DNA of 32,147 nt, from assembly GCF_001039355.2 (NCBI RefSeq), contig NW_019775460.1:1-32147 (forward strand), written 5' to 3'. The notes beneath the pieces are model-generated. The model had not been told where the DNA came from and made no database searches. It worked only from the letters and a program-made list of their open reading frames with translations. Below, in pieces: positions 29,790-32,147 of the stretch. The stretch's first letter is position 1, and each line of letters opens with the position of its first letter. This stretch comes from Lingula anatina (taxonomy: Eukaryota > Brachiopoda > Lingulata > Lingulida > Lingulidae). The position numbers and the translations under genes are program-made.

Positions 29790-29843
29790 CCTGAGCTTCA
29801 GAGATAACTTGACACTAACCTCTTCACTATAGCCTATCTTCAT
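29790..29843 (-). CDS. Possible DHFR first exon
   Basis: An ATG at 29843 opens an 18-codon frame (MKIGYSEEVSVKLSLKLR) ending at the donor CTCAGG|GTGAGG in phase 0. This is the phase needed by the exon at 27137, across a 2.65-kb intron. A TATATAAA box and an inverted CCAAT box lie just upstream. Against it: the residues match no known DHFR start, and the exon lies within a short inverted repeat and between fold-back elements. If used, the protein is 214 residues with a 31-residue leader. Confidence 0.25.
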
Positions 29844-29854
29844 CGTGTCAAGTT

Positions 29855-29895
29855 ACCTCTGACGAAATAGTTTGGCCTAGTTTATATAAGCCAAT
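29855..29895 (-). promoter_or_regulatory. Candidate minus-strand core promoter
   Basis: The minus strand reads GATTGGCTTATATAAACTAG, an inverted CCAAT box touching TATATAAA. A TCAGAG initiator-like motif follows about 28 bases downstream, then the ATG at 29843. The function is inferred. Confidence 0.3.
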
Positions 29896-30114
29896 CGAAT
29901 CCATGTTTCAAAATTTTTCACCAAAGTTTGGTGAAAACGCTGATTGGTTGAAAGTCCAGAATTATGTTCAATGAGAAAATTGTATTTCGTTGCGTCCGCG
30001 TAACCGTCAATCGGCAATCCTCGGCTGATTCCGCAAGCTCCATACTAACAACAAAAGTTATTGTCGAGTGCGGAGACATCCGAGTAGTTCCGAGTGCATA
30101 ACCGTACACAAAGA

Positions 30115-30205
30115 AAGCATGGCGTCTCCTACGAGTGACTACGTAAAAGAATGTGTTAAAGTTATCTCTTTGCAAAATATGAGTATATCGGAATTGAAAC
30201 CAGAG

Positions 30206-30270
<65 letters not shown>

Positions 30271-30335
30271 GTTGCATTTGAACGGTTTTATGAGTCTTCC
30301 TGGTCAATCGAGCAATTTTACCTGGGAGCTCCCTT
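30115..30335 (+). pseudogene. Possible helicase-like gene start interrupted by (TA)n
   Basis: The plus-strand frame is MASPTSDYVKECVKVISLQN, MSISELKPEQ, then the microsatellite, then MKLHLNGFMSLPGQSSNF. The two sides faintly resemble a RecQ-type start, where an LKxxQ motif precedes LNGxDVFVSLPTGYGKS. If so, the Walker A lysine segment is lost. Evidence is weak and rests on pattern memory. Confidence 0.2.
30210..30267. repeat. (TA)n microsatellite
   Basis: About 29 perfect TA units, read as Ile-Tyr repeats on both strands. Confidence 0.95.
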
Positions 30336-30424
30336 AATTTTTTGTTATCAACTAGTTAGGTCAGGTCAATTTTTGAAGTAACATTGATTTCAGCCAAATG
30401 GATATTATCTGATAGAGCAATTCA

Positions 30425-30530
30425 CTAGGGACGAATCGCAATGCTCGCGCTCGGTTGCAATATGCGATGTTTTCGAGTTATGGTTATATTCAAAACTTGA
30501 GAGCATCGAAATTGCAGCCGAGCGCAAGCC
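30425..30530. mobile_element. Hairpin of family D arms
   Basis: GCGCTCGGTTGCAATATGCG, ATGTTTTCGAGTTA (30447-30480) is followed after about 14 bases by AACTTGAGAGCATCGAAATT, GCAGCCGAGCGC. The two arms form a near-perfect hairpin of about 32 bases per side. Confidence 0.7.
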
Positions 30531-30735
30531 CGTGTTATTATGGGCTGACACAATTACTGCTACACTGGCGAGCAGTGTTCAGTCTCATATAATACACTGA
30601 GTAAGGGCACTGTGTGACCGAATCCTGTGTTTCATTATGTGTAGGTCTCCCCGAATCCACACGCGCCTTCGCTTCAAGGACCAAGCAATTAAACCTCAGA
30701 GCAGAAATTTAATCCGTTTAAAGGTGCGTATGGAG

Positions 30736-30850
30736 TCGGGAGACCATCTGGAATCAGCGGCATCGTTTATATGAACTGCGGTCGGCCATATTTAAATGGC
30801 GGATCAGTTGGTACATGTACTCGGATCCTCCATTCTGAATGGGGCCTATC
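30736..30850 (+). repeat. Dispersed repeat copy 2
   Basis: GGAGACCATCTGGAATCAGC, GGCATCG, GGCCATATTTA and TACTCGGATC in the same order as at 21434-21540. A 65-codon frame starting MADQLVHVLGSSILNG runs out of it; its product is unrecognised and it is not called as a gene. Confidence 0.6.
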
Positions 30851-31426
30851 AGAAGTTTGAAGAGTCATCTTACAGGTTGATAACGGCAGCTCAGTTTGAC
30901 AGGTTAACACGCTGGCCATCTACTCCTGTGGCTTGTATGTCGTTGTTTTCTGAAGGATATTTGCTCTGTTCAAGCCGTTTTGATATCCTTTAAGAAATGT
31001 ACTTTTAACACAAACATTTCTCTTTCCCATGGCTTAATTGCCTTCTTCACTTCTCAATTGATATAAGACTCATGGCCTGTTACCGCACACACAATCGGCT
31101 TAGAACTCATTAACTTTGCGCCGCCCCCTCATGGGGAAAGGCCCTTACCAACGGATGCATGGCTTAGTCATCAGGATGTGCCGGTTGAAAAACCTCATCA
31201 AAAGTCAAATTTTTTTGTCTATACTCAAAAAAATTATTTCATCTAATGTTAGATACGTTTTTAATTAATATACTCAAAAAACCTAAAAAAAAAACATGAT
31301 TTTAAAGTCATTTTACCCTATCACACGCCTTAAACTACGTCCGTTTCACATTCTCCATCAGTTCTACTAGCATTAATCGTACGCAGACTGGCTCCCGTGA
31401 AACTTATGTGCTAAATCCGATACTAA

Positions 31427-31601
31427 GGCCGCATTCAGAACAGTGGACTAACGAGTCCGCGGGTCAAATATGGCGACCCACTAAAAAGCTTGCCGTCTAA
31501 TCCGCTAATAGACTCTGAATAGATTCCCTGATGGGAATTATTTAAGTGGGTCGGTCATATTTGACCCTCGGACTAGTTAGTCCACTGTCCTGAATGCGGC
31601 G
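31427..31601. mobile_element. MITE with long terminal inverted repeats and TAA duplication
   Basis: Left arm GGCCGCATTCAGAACAGTGG, ACTAACGAGTCCGCGGGTCA, AATATGGCGACCCACT. The right arm is its near-complete inverse, ending CTGAATGCGGCG. The arms are about 55 bases in a 175-bp element. TAA at 31424-31426 and 31602-31604 looks like the target duplication. A three-base TAA target with GGCC-type ends fits PIF/Harbinger. There is no coding capacity. Confidence 0.75.
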
Positions 31602-31604
31602 TAA

Positions 31605-32147
31605 GTCTTCCTTGTCTTACCATTGAAATAAAAATTACTTTTGGAGTTAATTTTAATGAGTTGAGTGTTGACAAACAGATTAAACCGTAGTGTCGCTGCC
31701 TTTGGAGACTTTGTGGTCCTGACATTTGCTTGAAGAGTTTTCCTAATAGCAGTGTTCATTGTCAGATCGCAGTCCTACATTCTAACACGTTGTGCAGCAT
31801 CCCTGTTGTTTATTTAATTTTAACGTTTATTTGTTATTGCTTCTTCAGGGCCCTTTAGCTTAAAATGCAGTATTTTAGTTATCAGACTTTTAAACTAAAA
31901 TTCCAGTTACTGCCACAGCAATGCCGTGTCGTTTATTGAGCATCTTTAATCTTTCAGTAATACCCGGTGGTAGAGGGAACAGGGGCTATTAAGGTCTCAA
32001 TATTGAGGTAGAAGAGTAAGGTATTGTGATAAATTACCATTTGTTACCCAGTTCATAATTATTAATGAGTTCTGGGTATCAGTGATATGAAGTTCTGGGT
32101 ATCAGTCATATGGAGTTCTGGGTAACAGCAACGTGGAGTTCTGGGTA
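31605..32147. other. End of window, short direct repeat
   Basis: GGAGTTCTGGGTA-type motifs repeat three to four times between about 32065 and the window end, with a spacing near 25 bases. The array may continue outside. No gene was recognised. Confidence 0.6.

Noticed and set aside
29802-29864. Inverted repeat CAGAGATAACTTGACAC / GTGTCAAGTTACCTCTG as an RNA hairpin gene
   Set aside because: Arms of about 17 bases with a 30-base loop are compatible with a fold-back remnant. Nothing indicates a specific RNA family.
1-32147. tRNA or rRNA genes
   Set aside because: No A/B-box pairs with cloverleaf pairing and no conserved rRNA segments were seen on either strand by eye. A dedicated scan could still find a degenerate copy.

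Overview
This is a eukaryotic nuclear window, AT-rich and crowded with microsatellites, minisatellites and transposon remains. Coding sequence is split by GT-AG introns. Nothing bacterial was seen: no operons, no long ORFs, no CRISPR. A secreted chitin-binding (CBM14) gene, Penelope-like, mariner-like and LINE relics, and many small fold-back elements suggest an invertebrate, probably a marine lophotrochozoan such as a mollusc. The species assignment is inference only.

Layout. 1-2.1 kb: end of a plus-strand gene, seen as one candidate terminal exon with its poly(A) signal. 2.1-14.9 kb: no convincing gene. This stretch holds a ~33-bp minisatellite, simple repeats, a perfect 64-bp inverted repeat 0.7 kb apart, two related fold-back elements, a LINE reverse-transcriptase relic and a possible LINE 5' fragment. 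15.0-22.9 kb: a three-exon minus-strand gene for a 170-residue secreted chitin-binding protein with a predicted GPI tail. Its 6.6-kb first intron holds three large minisatellites (57, 102 and 46 bp), and a fourth (58 bp) lies just past the stop codon. 23.2-27.1 kb: a minus-strand dihydrofolate reductase gene in at least five exons. A Penelope-like element and a mariner-like relic sit in its largest intron. A possible first exon with a TATA promoter lies at 29.8 kb. 28.8-31.6 kb: a cluster of inverted-repeat elements, a possible helicase-like relic and a clean MITE with a TAA target duplication.

The two well-supported genes lie in tandem on the minus strand, with about 370 bp between the DHFR stop and the chitin-binding gene's ATG. 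Both reading frames were rebuilt exon by exon, and every junction keeps phase. They have no evident functional link: one is folate metabolism, the other an extracellular or cell-surface chitin binder. The most unusual structure is a tandem array in a DHFR intron. It is made from the 3' end of the preceding exon, and each unit carries a copy of that exon's splice donor.
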